19,788 nucleotides of DNA, taken from contig CAKUBJ010000032.1 in assembly GCA_934636905.1 (NCBI GenBank), forward strand, positions 1-19,788, given 5' to 3'. The stretch comes from an uncultured Dysosmobacter sp. (GTDB lineage Bacteria; Bacillota; Clostridia; Oscillospirales; Oscillospiraceae). Positions 5,382 through 12,262 of the stretch are shown piece by piece. The notes below the pieces were generated by a model. The model saw nothing but the letters and a program-made list of their open reading frames with translations. It searched no databases and was not told the DNA's origin. Positions within the stretch are counted from its first letter, which is position 1; each line of letters opens with the position of its first letter. A program made the position numbers and the translations under genes.

Positions 5382-5453
5382 GAAAGAAAAAAAGGTGGCA
5401 ACCCTTTGGTATTCTAAGCGTTGCGCTTAAAATATCCGAATTGTTGCCACCTT
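5382..5453 (-). terminator. Terminator of the tRNA-Ser operon with nested hairpin
   Basis: Arms AAGGTGGCAAC (5392-5402) and GTTGCCACCTT (5443-5453) enclose 40 bases that contain a second stem, TAAGCG/CGCTTA. The minus strand continues with a TTTTTTTC-type run, fitting an intrinsic terminator directly after tRNA-Ser(GCT). Confidence 0.75.
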
Positions 5454-5454
5454 A

Positions 5455-5547
5455 TGGCGCGGAAGGAGGGATTTGAACCCTCGCGCCGGTTTTATCCAGC
5501 CTACTCCCTTAGCAGGGGAGCCCCTTCGGCCTCTTGGGTACTTCCGC
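5455..5547 (-). tRNA. tRNA-Ser (anticodon GCT)
   Basis: The 93-base gene has acceptor GCGGAAG paired with CTTCCGC, discriminator G and an encoded CCA. The anticodon loop is CTGCTAA (GCT, reading AGC/AGU codons). A long variable arm and the T-loop GTTCAAATC confirm a class II serine tRNA. It follows tRNA-Ser(TGA) in the same transcript and is itself followed by a hairpin terminator. Confidence 0.97.
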
Positions 5548-5570
5548 AGGTCGATGGTGTTTTATGAAAT

Positions 5571-5658
5571 TGGCGGAGAGAGTGGGATTCGAACCCACGG
5601 AGACTTGCGCCTCGCCGGTTTTCAAGACCGGTTCCTTAAACCACTCGGACATCTCTCC
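5571..5658 (-). tRNA. tRNA-Ser (anticodon TGA)
   Basis: The 88-base gene has acceptor GGAGAGA paired with TCTCTCC, discriminator G and an encoded CCA. The anticodon loop CTTGAAA gives TGA (UCA/UCG codons). The variable arm is long, as in all serine tRNAs. It is the first gene of a two-tRNA operon. Confidence 0.97.
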
Positions 5659-5696
5659 ATCGGCAAAACGGCGCTTCGACTCTCAAACGCTTGACT

Positions 5697-5725
5697 ATTC
5701 TATCATGGCTTGCACCGTTTGTCAA
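5697..5725 (-). promoter_or_regulatory. Promoter of the tRNA-Ser operon
   Basis: On the minus strand, perfect TTGACA (5720-5725) and TAGAAT (5697-5702) are spaced by 17 bases, about 40 bases before the first tRNA. Confidence 0.8.
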
Positions 5726-5846
5726 CCCCCGGCAGGGTAGGCGGCTCAAAAATTTATGCAGGCCTGAGGGGGATTTTCTGAAAAACCGGTCAGGCAGCAG
5801 GCACGCTGCAAGACGGAGACGGGACGGATAACGGCTTCAAACGCAG

Positions 5847-5882
5847 CAGCCCCCGGACTCAGAGTGTCCGGGGGCTGCCGTT
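5847..5882. terminator. Terminator after the zinc-ribbon/SH3 gene
   Basis: A perfect 12-base GC-rich stem (CAGCCCCCGGAC / GTCCGGGGGCTG) has a seven-base loop. It begins a few bases beyond the stop codon of the minus-strand gene. The clearest T run (GTTTTT) is on the plus strand, so it probably works in both directions. Confidence 0.7.
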
Positions 5883-5884
5883 TT

Positions 5885-6823
5885 TCAGCTGTTGGCCAGA
5901 TATTCGCCTTTGAGGTAGCCGGTGGCGGTCTTTCCGCCAGCGGCGGTAAAGGTCACTTCGTACCAGCCGTTTCCGGCACTTTTCACGATCTGCACCTCAT
6001 CGCCGTTGTTCAGGGAGGCCAGCGGCGTACCGTTGGTGCTGGGGTCAGGCCGCACCCGCACGCCGGTGGCGGCGTTGACCACTTTGCCCTTGCCGGCCTT
6101 CAGGGTGGAGGAGGACGACGTGGTGCCGGAATTGCCGGACGGACTCGGAGTGGTGCCGGAGCCGGAAGACGTGTCCGTACCTGTGGAACTGCCGGCCTTG
6201 GTAGACAGAAACTCACCCTTCACATAGCCGTGGGTATCCTGCCCGCCGTGGCCGGAGAAGGAAATCTCATACCAGCCGCTGCCGGCGTCTTTGACCACCG
6301 TCACACTGTCGCCGTCCTTCAGGGAGGCGATGGGGGGATTGCCGGTGCTGGGATCCGGGCGGACATTCACGCCGTTGGGGGCATTCACAATGGTGGCCGC
6401 GCCGGATGCGGCGGTGTCCGTGGGGGTTGCAGGCGTTGCAGGTGTCGTGGGCGTGGTGCCCGGCTCATCGGGCATGACACCGGGATCCTCCGACCCGCCG
6501 TTGGGATTGTCGGAGGGTTCCTCCGCATTGCCCGGATCTTCCGTGCTGCCGCCCGGCTGCTGGGGGGTCACTACGCCGGGCTGGGGGGTTACCAGTTCCG
6601 TGGGCTTCTTGTCGCCGCGCAGCAGGAACATCAGCAGCCCTGCCATCAGCAGAATCAGCAGAATCAGCACCGGCGTCAGCAGGCTGAATTCCCGGCTCCG
6701 CCTGCTGCGGCGGCGTCCCCGGTCTTTCCCCTCTTTCAGAATTTCCTCTTCCTCGCAGAAGGGACAGTATTTATAGCTGTCGGAGTATTTTTCCCCGCAG
6801 TCGGGGCAGCGCTTCATCGCCAT
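5885..6823 (-). CDS. Membrane-anchored zinc-ribbon protein with two SH3-like domains
   Basis: This 312-residue protein starts with a zinc ribbon (Cys6, Cys9, Cys20, Cys23 in C-P-D-C-G and Y-C-P-F-C). A basic stretch (G-R-R-R-S-R-R-S-R) and one transmembrane helix (about 47-67) follow. Then comes a long Pro/Thr/Gly/Ser-rich spacer (about 70-140) and two bacterial SH3-like domains (about 143-203 and 248-312). Each domain has the N-V-R-P-D-P-S or R-V-R-P-D-P-S motif and a G-W-Y-E turn. The N-terminus should be cytoplasmic and the SH3 domains outside, probably binding cell-wall peptides or glycans. ATG at 6823 follows AAGGAGGAG; its own promoter is at 6895-6923. Substrate and partners are unknown. 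Confidence 0.85.
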   Translation of the reverse strand: MAMKRCPDCGEKYSDSYKYCPFCEEEEILKEGKDRGRRRSRRSREFSLLTPVLILLILLMAGLLMFLLRGDKKPTELVTPQPGVVTPQQPGGSTEDPGNAEEPSDNPNGGSEDPGVMPDEPGTTPTTPATPATPTDTAASGAATIVNAPNGVNVRPDPSTGNPPIASLKDGDSVTVVKDAGSGWYEISFSGHGGQDTHGYVKGEFLSTKAGSSTGTDTSSGSGTTPSPSGNSGTTSSSSTLKAGKGKVVNAATGVRVRPDPSTNGTPLASLNNGDEVQIVKSAGNGWYEVTFTAAGGKTATGYLKGEYLANS

Positions 6824-6894
6824 GTTGCTCCTCCTTATATCCGCAGAAGGCCGCCCGGATTCCCACGGCGCGGCCGGATGGTTTTATGCTTTAC

Positions 6895-6923
6895 ATAATA
6901 CCGATTTTTCCGGATGCCGTCAA
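6895..6923 (-). promoter_or_regulatory. Promoter of the zinc-ribbon/SH3 gene
   Basis: On the minus strand, TTGACG (6918-6923) and TATTAT (6895-6900) are 17 bases apart. The leader to the start codon is about 70 bases. Confidence 0.7.
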
Positions 6924-6963
6924 GTAGACCGCGGAGGATTTCACAGGAATTTCATACTTTTTC

Positions 6964-6992
6964 TTGCTTTCACGACAACGGATTACTATAAT
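6964..6992 (+). promoter_or_regulatory. Promoter of udk
   Basis: A perfect TATAAT (6987-6992) has a weak -35, TTGCTT (6964-6969), 17 bases upstream. It lies about 30 bases ahead of the start codon. Confidence 0.65.
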
Positions 6993-7021
6993 GATAGAAA
7001 AATACGTCAGGAGGTCTGCTT

Positions 7022-7639
7022 ATGAGCGCCATCCTTATCGGCATTGCCGGCGGCACCGGCTCCGGCAAAACCACCCTCACCCGCCATCTGAAGGAGCATT
7101 TCGGCCCGGAGGTCACCGTCATCGGCCATGACAGCTACTATAAGCGGCAGGACGGCAAGACGCCGGAGGAGCGCGCCAGAGTCAATTATGACCACCCCGC
7201 CGCCTTTGATACGGATTTGCTGATTGAGCATCTGAAAGAACTGAAGGCAGGCCGCCCCATTCAGTGCCCGGTCTATTCCTATGTGGAGCATAACCGCACC
7301 GCCGAAACCCGGGAAATCCTTCCCACCAAGGTCATTATCGTGGAGGGAATCCTGATTTTCCAGAATCCCACCCTCCGGGATATGCTGGACATCAAAATCT
7401 TCGTGGAAACGGACGCAGACGTCCGGATTCTCCGCCGTGCCCTGCGGGATGTGGAGGAGCGGGGACGCACCCTGCAATCCGTAGTCACCCAGTATCTCAC
7501 CACGGTGAAGCCCATGCACGAGCAGTATGTGGAGCCAAGCCGGAAGTTTGCGGACATCATCGTTCTGGAGGGCGGCCACAATCTGGTGGCGCTGGAGATG
7601 ATTATGCAGCGGATTCAGAAGCATATCGACGAGTCCTGA
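7022..7639 (+). CDS. udk: Uridine kinase
   Basis: Uridine kinase phosphorylates uridine and cytidine to UMP and CMP with ATP or GTP in pyrimidine salvage, in the cytoplasm. The 205-residue length is typical. The P-loop GIAGGTGSGKTT lies at residues 7-18. Further family segments are G-H-D-S-Y-Y-K (substrate-binding Asp), N-Y-D-H-P-A-A-F-D, P-V-Y-S-Y, V-I-I-V-E-G-I-L (Walker-B-like strand) and R-R-A-L-R-D-V-E-E-R-G-R in the lid. ATG at 7022 follows CAGGAGGT. The gene stands alone with its own promoter and terminator; neighbours on both sides run in the opposite direction. Confidence 0.95.
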   Translation: MSAILIGIAGGTGSGKTTLTRHLKEHFGPEVTVIGHDSYYKRQDGKTPEERARVNYDHPAAFDTDLLIEHLKELKAGRPIQCPVYSYVEHNRTAETREILPTKVIIVEGILIFQNPTLRDMLDIKIFVETDADVRILRRALRDVEERGRTLQSVVTQYLTTVKPMHEQYVEPSRKFADIIVLEGGHNLVALEMIMQRIQKHIDES

Positions 7640-7685
7640 CTGCCTGCTTTTCCGGAGGAACCGGGACGGAATTGAGAAATTACAT

Positions 7686-7720
7686 GGGGGACTGCCCGAA
7701 AGGCAGTCCCCCATGCTTTT
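7686..7720 (+). terminator. Terminator of udk
   Basis: GGGGGACTGCC and GGCAGTCCCCC form a perfect 11-base stem with loop CGAAA, followed by ATGCTTTT. It lies 46 bases after the udk stop codon. Confidence 0.85.
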
Positions 7721-7751
7721 GCGCGCATTTGAAGAAACCGGAATGTAACGG

Positions 7752-7789
7752 AAAGCCCCGGCTCTGTCAGAAAACAGAGCCGGGGCTTT
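7752..7789. terminator. Terminator of the nucleosidase-SLH gene
   Basis: Perfect 16-base arms (7752-7767 and 7774-7789, starting AAAGCCCCGG) enclose CAGAAA. It is 18 bases past the stop codon of the minus-strand gene and could also back up udk termination. Confidence 0.8.
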
Positions 7790-7806
7790 GAAACGGAGGG
7801 GATTCG

Positions 7807-9954
7807 TTATTTGGAAGCGGTCTGACTGACGAAGCGAACCAGAATCACCGCCGTCTGTGCACGGGTGGCAGTTCCCTTGGGAGAGAGGGTGGAGGCGGAG
7901 GTGCCGCTCAGAACACCGCTGCCTGCGGCCCACTGCATGGCGGGCACCGCGTAGGCGGCAATGCTCTCCGCGTCCTGATAACTCAGAATGTTGGTATCCT
8001 CGCCCACGCTGACATCCGCACCGGCGCTCTTGGCATAGCGATAGAGGATGGCGGCCAGCTGCTCCCGGGTGATGACCTGGTTGGGGGCGAAGGTGCCGTC
8101 GGCGTAGCCGGTTACGATTTCCTGACCGGCGGCCCAGCTGACGGCGTTGGCATAATAAGCGTCGGAAGCCACGTCGGAGAAGGAGGCGGCGGAGGTGACG
8201 GCGGGGCTGCCGGCCATTCGGTACAGGATAGCGGCGGCCTGTCCCCGGGTCAGGGTGCCGTTGGGGGAGAAGGTGGTGCCGGAGGTGCCGCCCATGACGC
8301 CGTCGGCGTAGACCTGCGCCACCTCACTGAAGCACCAGTCGGTCTTTTTCACGTCGGTGAAGGGGAGGGTGGTGCTGAGGGTCTTCATCATTTCCTCCAC
8401 AACGGAGGCGGAGGTGTTGGAGGCTTCGGTGTAGTTGAAGGCATAGGTATCGCGGGCAATGCCGTCGGCCTTGTCGCTCATGCAGCGGATGACGGTGCAG
8501 GGCACGCCGAACTGGTCACAGACCCGGGCCACAGAGGCGCCCTCCATCTCGCAGGCCAGCGCATTGAATTTATCCTGAAGGAGCTTTACATAGGATTCGC
8601 TGGAAACGAACTGGTCGCCGGTGGCAATAACGCCCTGATGCACTCTTGCGGAGCCAAGCACGTCCCGGGCGGCGTTGCAGGCAATCTGGGACAGTTCCGC
8701 GTCTACGGGAATCATGCCGGTTTCCTGATTGCTGCCGGCCTCGCCGTTCCAGACAAAGCCGTCGTTGGTTTCCGTGCCGTAGTCATGCTGCACCAGCGCG
8801 GTGCCGATGACCATATCCATGACGTTGACATCGTCGCCTACGCCGCCGGCAATGCCGGTGAACACGACGCCCTTGACGGTGAAGTTATTCAGCAGAGCGG
8901 CAGTATAGGCGGAGGAGAGCACCTTGCCCACACCGGCCTGCACCATGACTACGTTCTCACCGTTGAGGGTGCCCACATAGAAGGTCTTGCCGCCGATAAC
9001 GGTTTCCTTCTGGATGTCGGCGGCGTTTACCAGCGCCTGCAGTTCCACACTCATGGCGCTGATGATGGCGGTACGGGGGGTGGTGTCCTTCTGGGCGGTA
9101 TCCTCAGCGGCAGGGAGGGAAACCTTCTTTTCGGAAATGGTGCGGAGCATCGCCTCCACAACGGAAGCGGAGGTGTTGGAGGCCTGGGTGTAGTTGAAAG
9201 CGTAGGTGTCGTGGGCAATGCCGTCGGCCTTGTCACTCATGCAGCGGATGACGGCGCAGGGGACGCCGAACTGGTCGGCCACCCGGGCTACGGCGGCGCC
9301 CTCCATCTCACAGGCCAGGGCATTGAACTTTTCCTGCAGGAGTTTTACATAGGACTCGCTGGAGATAAACTGGTCACCGGTGGCAATGACGCCCTGATGC
9401 ACCTTGGAAGCCCCCAGGACTTCGCAGGCGGCGTCATAAGCAATGGAAGAGAGGGCAGAATCCACGGGAATCATGCCGGTTTCCGGATCGCTGCCGGCTT
9501 TGCCGTTCCAGACAAGGCCGTCGTTGGTTTCCGTGCCGTAGTCGTGCTGCACCAGCGCGGTGCCGATGACCATGTCCATGACGTTGACCTCATCGCCCAC
9601 GCCGCCGGCAATGCCGGTGAAGACGATGCCGCCTACATGGTAGGTGTCAATCAGGGTTTCCGCGCAGGAGGCGGCCAGCACCTTGCCGATGCCGCCCTTT
9701 ACCAGCACCACGTCGGTGCCGTTGAGGGTACCCACATAAAAGGTATTACCTGACACCTCTTCAGTACGGGTAATGTCGGCGGCCTTCACCAGAGCGTCCA
9801 GTTCCACGCTCATGGCGCTGATGATGCCTACAGGCCCGTCGCTTTTGGCGGAGTCGCTGGAAGAACTGCCCGCAGCGGCGGCGGGAATGCACAGCGATAC
9901 GGTCAGGGCCAGCAGTAAAAACAGGGAAGCGGTCTTTTTCAAAAGTCGGTTCAT
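7807..9954 (-). CDS. Secreted protein with two tandem MTA/SAH-nucleosidase domains and three SLH repeats
   Basis: This 715-residue protein opens with a signal peptide (MNRLLKKTASLFLLLALTVS, cleavage near A-A-A-A-G). Two nucleosidase-like domains of the PNP/MTAN superfamily follow (about 41-275 and 294-528). Residues corresponding to the E. coli MTAN catalytic set are present in both: Glu51, Glu218 and Asp241, and Glu304, Glu471 and Asp494 (motifs M-S-V-E, C-E-M-E-G-A/S, M-S-D-K-A-D). Three SLH domains (about 531-715, with T-R-G-Q, T-R-E-Q, T-R-A-Q) should anchor it to secondary cell-wall polymer. MTAN cleaves adenine from methylthioadenosine, S-adenosylhomocysteine or 5'-deoxyadenosine and is normally a single cytoplasmic domain of about 230 residues. 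Surface display of two copies suggests scavenging of external nucleosides; this is inference. ATG at 9954 has GAAGGGAG upstream. Confidence 0.9.
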   Translation of the reverse strand: MNRLLKKTASLFLLLALTVSLCIPAAAAGSSSSDSAKSDGPVGIISAMSVELDALVKAADITRTEEVSGNTFYVGTLNGTDVVLVKGGIGKVLAASCAETLIDTYHVGGIVFTGIAGGVGDEVNVMDMVIGTALVQHDYGTETNDGLVWNGKAGSDPETGMIPVDSALSSIAYDAACEVLGASKVHQGVIATGDQFISSESYVKLLQEKFNALACEMEGAAVARVADQFGVPCAVIRCMSDKADGIAHDTYAFNYTQASNTSASVVEAMLRTISEKKVSLPAAEDTAQKDTTPRTAIISAMSVELQALVNAADIQKETVIGGKTFYVGTLNGENVVMVQAGVGKVLSSAYTAALLNNFTVKGVVFTGIAGGVGDDVNVMDMVIGTALVQHDYGTETNDGFVWNGEAGSNQETGMIPVDAELSQIACNAARDVLGSARVHQGVIATGDQFVSSESYVKLLQDKFNALACEMEGASVARVCDQFGVPCTVIRCMSDKADGIARDTYAFNYTEASNTSASVVEEMMKTLSTTLPFTDVKKTDWCFSEVAQVYADGVMGGTSGTTFSPNGTLTRGQAAAILYRMAGSPAVTSAASFSDVASDAYYANAVSWAAGQEIVTGYADGTFAPNQVITREQLAAILYRYAKSAGADVSVGEDTNILSYQDAESIAAYAVPAMQWAAGSGVLSGTSASTLSPKGTATRAQTAVILVRFVSQTASK
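8376..9828 (-). repeat. Internal duplication of the nucleosidase domain
   Basis: The stretch at about 9129-9828 (first domain) and that at about 8376-9072 (second domain) are similar at DNA level, with long runs differing only at scattered third positions. For example, the segments at 8741-8828 and 9501-9588 are nearly identical. The gene therefore arose by a fairly recent tandem duplication of one domain, or the copies are kept alike by gene conversion. Confidence 0.85.
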
Positions 9955-9989
9955 GCGTTTTCTCCCTTCAAATGAAAGATGATACCTTT

Positions 9990-10018
9990 ATTCTATCCGT
10001 ACCCCATTTCATCCGCAA
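9990..10018 (-). promoter_or_regulatory. Possible promoter of the nucleosidase-SLH gene
   Basis: On the minus strand, TAGAAT (9990-9995) has TTGCGG (10013-10018) 17 bases upstream. The -35 is weak, so activation or repression through the nearby palindrome is possible. Confidence 0.4.
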
Positions 10019-10036
10019 TGGGCGCAAGGGAGAATC

Positions 10037-10051
10037 TGTGAAACGTTCACA
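10037..10051. promoter_or_regulatory. Palindromic operator-like site
   Basis: TGTGAAACGTTCACA has six-base arms TGTGAA/TTCACA. It lies between two divergent genes and about 20 bases upstream of the -35 of the nucleosidase-SLH gene. It resembles LacI/GntR-type operators but is one base short of the cre consensus spacing. Confidence 0.4.
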
Positions 10052-10132
10052 AAATTTATTTGTGGTCTTTGCCCTATATGATTTCCTTATGGCTGCAATT
10101 ATAAAACCTGCCTGTGGGGAAACAGGCGCCGC

Positions 10133-10161
10133 TTGCGCCGGGGCAGGGAATGGGGTATACT
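10133..10161 (+). promoter_or_regulatory. Promoter of the phosphodiesterase gene
   Basis: TTGCGC (10133-10138) and TATACT (10156-10161) are spaced by 17 bases, about 30 bases before the start codon. The -35 is weak. Confidence 0.5.
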
Positions 10162-10192
10162 GTCGGAAGAGACTGATGCAGGAGGGACTGCC

Positions 10193-10669
10193 ATGAAAAT
10201 TCTTGTGCTTTCGGATTCCCACGGGGAACTTTCCGGGATGGAAACGGCGGTGGAGCGGGAACAGCCCCGGATGATTCTCCATCTGGGGGACTGCTGGCGG
10301 GACGCGGAGCGTCTGGCGGCGCAGTATCCGGACATCCCCATGGAGCACGTTCCCGGCAACTGCGACTGCCGGCCGGAAGAGCCGCCGGAAAAGCTGCTGT
10401 TTCTGGAGGATTGCCGCATCCTGATTTGCCACGGCCACACCTGCGGGGTCAAAACCTCCCTGCTGGCGGCGGGACTGCGGGCGGAGCAGGAGAATCTGGA
10501 CGCCTTCCTGTTCGGCCATACCCACAAGCCGCTGGTGGATCGCCGGGGAAAGACCCTGTTCCTGAATCCCGGCTCCATCGGCAGGGGCGTGCGCCCCACC
10601 TACGCCGTGCTGACGGCGGAGCAGGGGAAAATTGACGGCCATACGGTATTTCTGGAGGAAAAGATATAA
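10193..10669 (+). CDS. YfcE/MJ0936-family metallophosphoesterase
   Basis: This 158-residue cytoplasmic enzyme belongs to the small calcineurin-like phosphodiesterases (YfcE/MJ0936). All metal ligand motifs are visible: D-S-H-G (Asp8, His10), G-D (Asp33), G-N-C-D (Asn56), C-H-G-H (His80) and F-G-H-T-H (His109, His111). The length is that of the stand-alone family. Relatives hydrolyse phosphodiester bonds with Mn or other divalent metals; physiological substrates are poorly known. AGGAGGG lies six bases before ATG at 10193. It is often annotated as a phosphodiesterase gene near rph/rdgB in Firmicutes, but those genes are not present here. Confidence 0.9.
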   Translation: MKILVLSDSHGELSGMETAVEREQPRMILHLGDCWRDAERLAAQYPDIPMEHVPGNCDCRPEEPPEKLLFLEDCRILICHGHTCGVKTSLLAAGLRAEQENLDAFLFGHTHKPLVDRRGKTLFLNPGSIGRGVRPTYAVLTAEQGKIDGHTVFLEEKI

Positions 10670-10732
10670 AGGGCGGCAATACAGAACATCCTGCAATAAG
10701 AACACCTTATAAAAGGATACTGATATTCTAAT

Positions 10733-10761
10733 TTTACAAAGGTCAACCTATCTGATACAAT
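10733..10761 (+). promoter_or_regulatory. Promoter of the CofE-like gene
   Basis: TTTACA (10733-10738) and TACAAT (10756-10761) each match consensus at five of six positions and are 17 bases apart. The leader would be about 80 bases. Confidence 0.7.
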
Positions 10762-10807
10762 AAAAATGCTGTGCGCCGGAAGAAGCCGGAACACGGCGGG
10801 CATGAAC

Positions 10808-10832
10808 GAAAAAAGAGCCGCCATACGGCGGC
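10808..10832 (-). terminator. Terminator-like hairpin facing away from the CofE-like gene
   Basis: GCCGCC-ATAC-GGCGGC (10817-10832) is followed on the minus strand by TCTTTTTTCG, a good intrinsic terminator for minus-strand RNA. In the plus-strand mRNA the same hairpin lies in the leader, just before the start region. Confidence 0.5.
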
Positions 10833-10847
10833 AGAATGGAGTTTATT

Positions 10848-12050
10848 ATGAGCCGCATGGTCGGTACCGTTTCCCGGGGCATCCGCGCCCCCATTATCCG
10901 CAGCGGCGACGATCTGGTGGAGATCGTCACCAAATCCGTGCTGGAGGCCGCCGCCCAGCCGGAGGACGGCTTCTCTGTCCGCGACCGGGACGTGGTGGCC
11001 ATGACCGAGGCCATTGTGGCCCGGGCACAGGGCAACTATGCCTCCACGGAGGACATTGCCGCCGACGTCAAGGCCAAGCTGGGCGGTGAAACCGTGGGTG
11101 TGATTTTCCCCATCCTCAGCCGCAACCGCTTTGCCGTCTGCCTGCGGGGCATTGCCAAAGGGGCGAAAAAAATCGTCCTGATGCTCAGCTATCCCTCCGA
11201 CGAGGTAGGCAACCACCTGATTGACCCCGACGTCATGGATGAAAAGGGTGTGGATCCCTACCGGGATGTGCTGACGTTGGAAAAGTACCGGGAACTGTTC
11301 GGCTATACGGTGCATCCCTTTACCGGCGTGGACTATGTGGCCTACTATATGGATCTGATTCAGGAGTGCGGCGCGGAGGCGGAGGTGATTTTCGCCAACG
11401 ACGCCAAGGCCATCCTGCCCTATACGAAGAACGTTATCAACTGCGACATCCACACCCGGAAGCGCACCAAGCGCCGCCTGCTGGCCGCCGGCGCGGAAAA
11501 GGTCTTCTCTCTGGACGAGATCATGACGGCACCTGTCAACGGCAGCGGCTATAACGAGAAGTACGGCCTGCTGGGCACCAACAAGGCCACGGAGGACACG
11601 GTGAAGCTGTTCCCCCGGGATTGTCAGGATCTGGTGGAGGCCATTGCCAAAAAGCTGTATGACGCCACCGGCAAGCGCGTGGAGGTCATGGTCTACGGCG
11701 ACGGCGCCTTCAAGGATCCGGTGGGCAAAATCTGGGAACTGGCGGACCCTGTGGTTTCCCCGGCCTATACCTCCGGACTGGTAGGCACCCCCAATGAGCT
11801 GAAGCTGAAGTATCTGGCGGACAACGACTTCGCCGGGCTGGACGGCGAGGCGCTGCGTAAGGCCATCAAGGATCGCATCGCCGCCAAGGACGGCAGTTCT
11901 CTGGTGGGCAATATGGTGTCCGAGGGCACCACCCCCCGCCGCCTGACAGATCTCATCGGCTCCCTGTGCGACCTGACCTCCGGCTCCGGCGACAAGGGCA
12001 CCCCCATTGTCTACATTCAGGGCTATTTCGACAACTACACCAACGAATAA
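10848..12050 (+). CDS. CofE-like coenzyme F420-0:L-glutamate ligase homologue
   Basis: This 400-residue protein matches the F420 ligase (CofE/FbiB N-domain) superfamily: VGTVSRGIRAPIIRSGDDLV at the start, D-R-D-V-V-A-M-T-E-A-I-V-A-R-A-Q-G-N, and late motifs G-D-G-A-F-K-D-P and G-T-P-N-E-L-K. True CofE adds glutamates to F420-0 with GTP. This version is longer than archaeal CofE (about 250 residues), and gut Clostridia generally lack F420, so the real acceptor is unknown; a different gamma-glutamyl ligase reaction is plausible. I chose ATG 10848 because GGAG lies six bases upstream; the in-frame ATG at 10836 has no ribosome site and lies against a hairpin. Single-gene transcript. Confidence 0.85.
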   Translation: MSRMVGTVSRGIRAPIIRSGDDLVEIVTKSVLEAAAQPEDGFSVRDRDVVAMTEAIVARAQGNYASTEDIAADVKAKLGGETVGVIFPILSRNRFAVCLRGIAKGAKKIVLMLSYPSDEVGNHLIDPDVMDEKGVDPYRDVLTLEKYRELFGYTVHPFTGVDYVAYYMDLIQECGAEAEVIFANDAKAILPYTKNVINCDIHTRKRTKRRLLAAGAEKVFSLDEIMTAPVNGSGYNEKYGLLGTNKATEDTVKLFPRDCQDLVEAIAKKLYDATGKRVEVMVYGDGAFKDPVGKIWELADPVVSPAYTSGLVGTPNELKLKYLADNDFAGLDGEALRKAIKDRIAAKDGSSLVGNMVSEGTTPRRLTDLIGSLCDLTSGSGDKGTPIVYIQGYFDNYTNE

Positions 12051-12072
12051 CGCGGAAACCGCGGAATCAGAC

Positions 12073-12099
12073 AGCCCCACCTGCAATGCAGGTGGGGCT
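12073..12099. repeat. Palindrome copy 1 after the CofE-like gene
   Basis: A 27-base perfect palindrome-like hairpin (AGCCCCACCTGCA, then its complement, one central base shared) lies 23 bases after the stop codon. It has no T run of its own. An identical copy lies at 12263-12289. Confidence 0.85.
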
Positions 12100-12105
12100 C
12101 CAGCG

Positions 12106-12257
12106 TGTCGAAAAAGTCTTTTCGCCCCGCTGAACCAGTTTTCAGAACTTTATAAAAGTTCTGAAAACTTAGGATTTGAATGGCGCAGGACACCCCTCTT
12201 GGGTTTCCCGCGCACACCCTTCCTTACCGTTGCGGAAAACCCACCACTTTATCGACA
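12106..12257. mobile_element. Possible MITE-like element
   Basis: These 152 bases have imperfect terminal inverted repeats, TGTCGAAAAAGT (12106-12117) and ACTTTATCGACA (12246-12257), matching at 11 of 12 positions. They carry a perfect 15-base internal hairpin (arms 12137-12151 and 12155-12169, loop ATA). No protein is encoded. The element lies between two identical 27-base palindromes. A clear target duplication directly at the ends is not visible, so a recombined terminator region is an alternative. Confidence 0.5.
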
Positions 12258-12262
12258 GCCTC

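Larger units (their letters stand above)
5147..5454. other. Element/core boundary without a gene
   Basis: No supported coding sequence lies here. The stretch holds a short GCGCCC/GGGCGC hairpin (5264-5282), a tRNA 3'-end-like relic (5316-5341) and the terminator of the tRNA-Ser operon (5382-5453). It marks the change from mosaic element DNA to ordinary core genes. Confidence 0.6.

Noticed and set aside
5473..5740. Plus-strand open frames across the tRNA-Ser genes
   Set aside because: They are antisense readings of two clear tRNAs; such frames are a well-known source of false proteins.
5864..6898. Plus-strand 344-residue frame opposite the zinc-ribbon/SH3 gene
   Set aside because: Gly/Ala/Arg-rich shadow frame without a ribosome site, starting inside a terminator.
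8638..9753. Long plus-strand frame opposite the nucleosidase-SLH gene
   Set aside because: It is a high-GC shadow of a gene with signal peptide and complete domains; its Gly/His/Val-rich composition matches no family.
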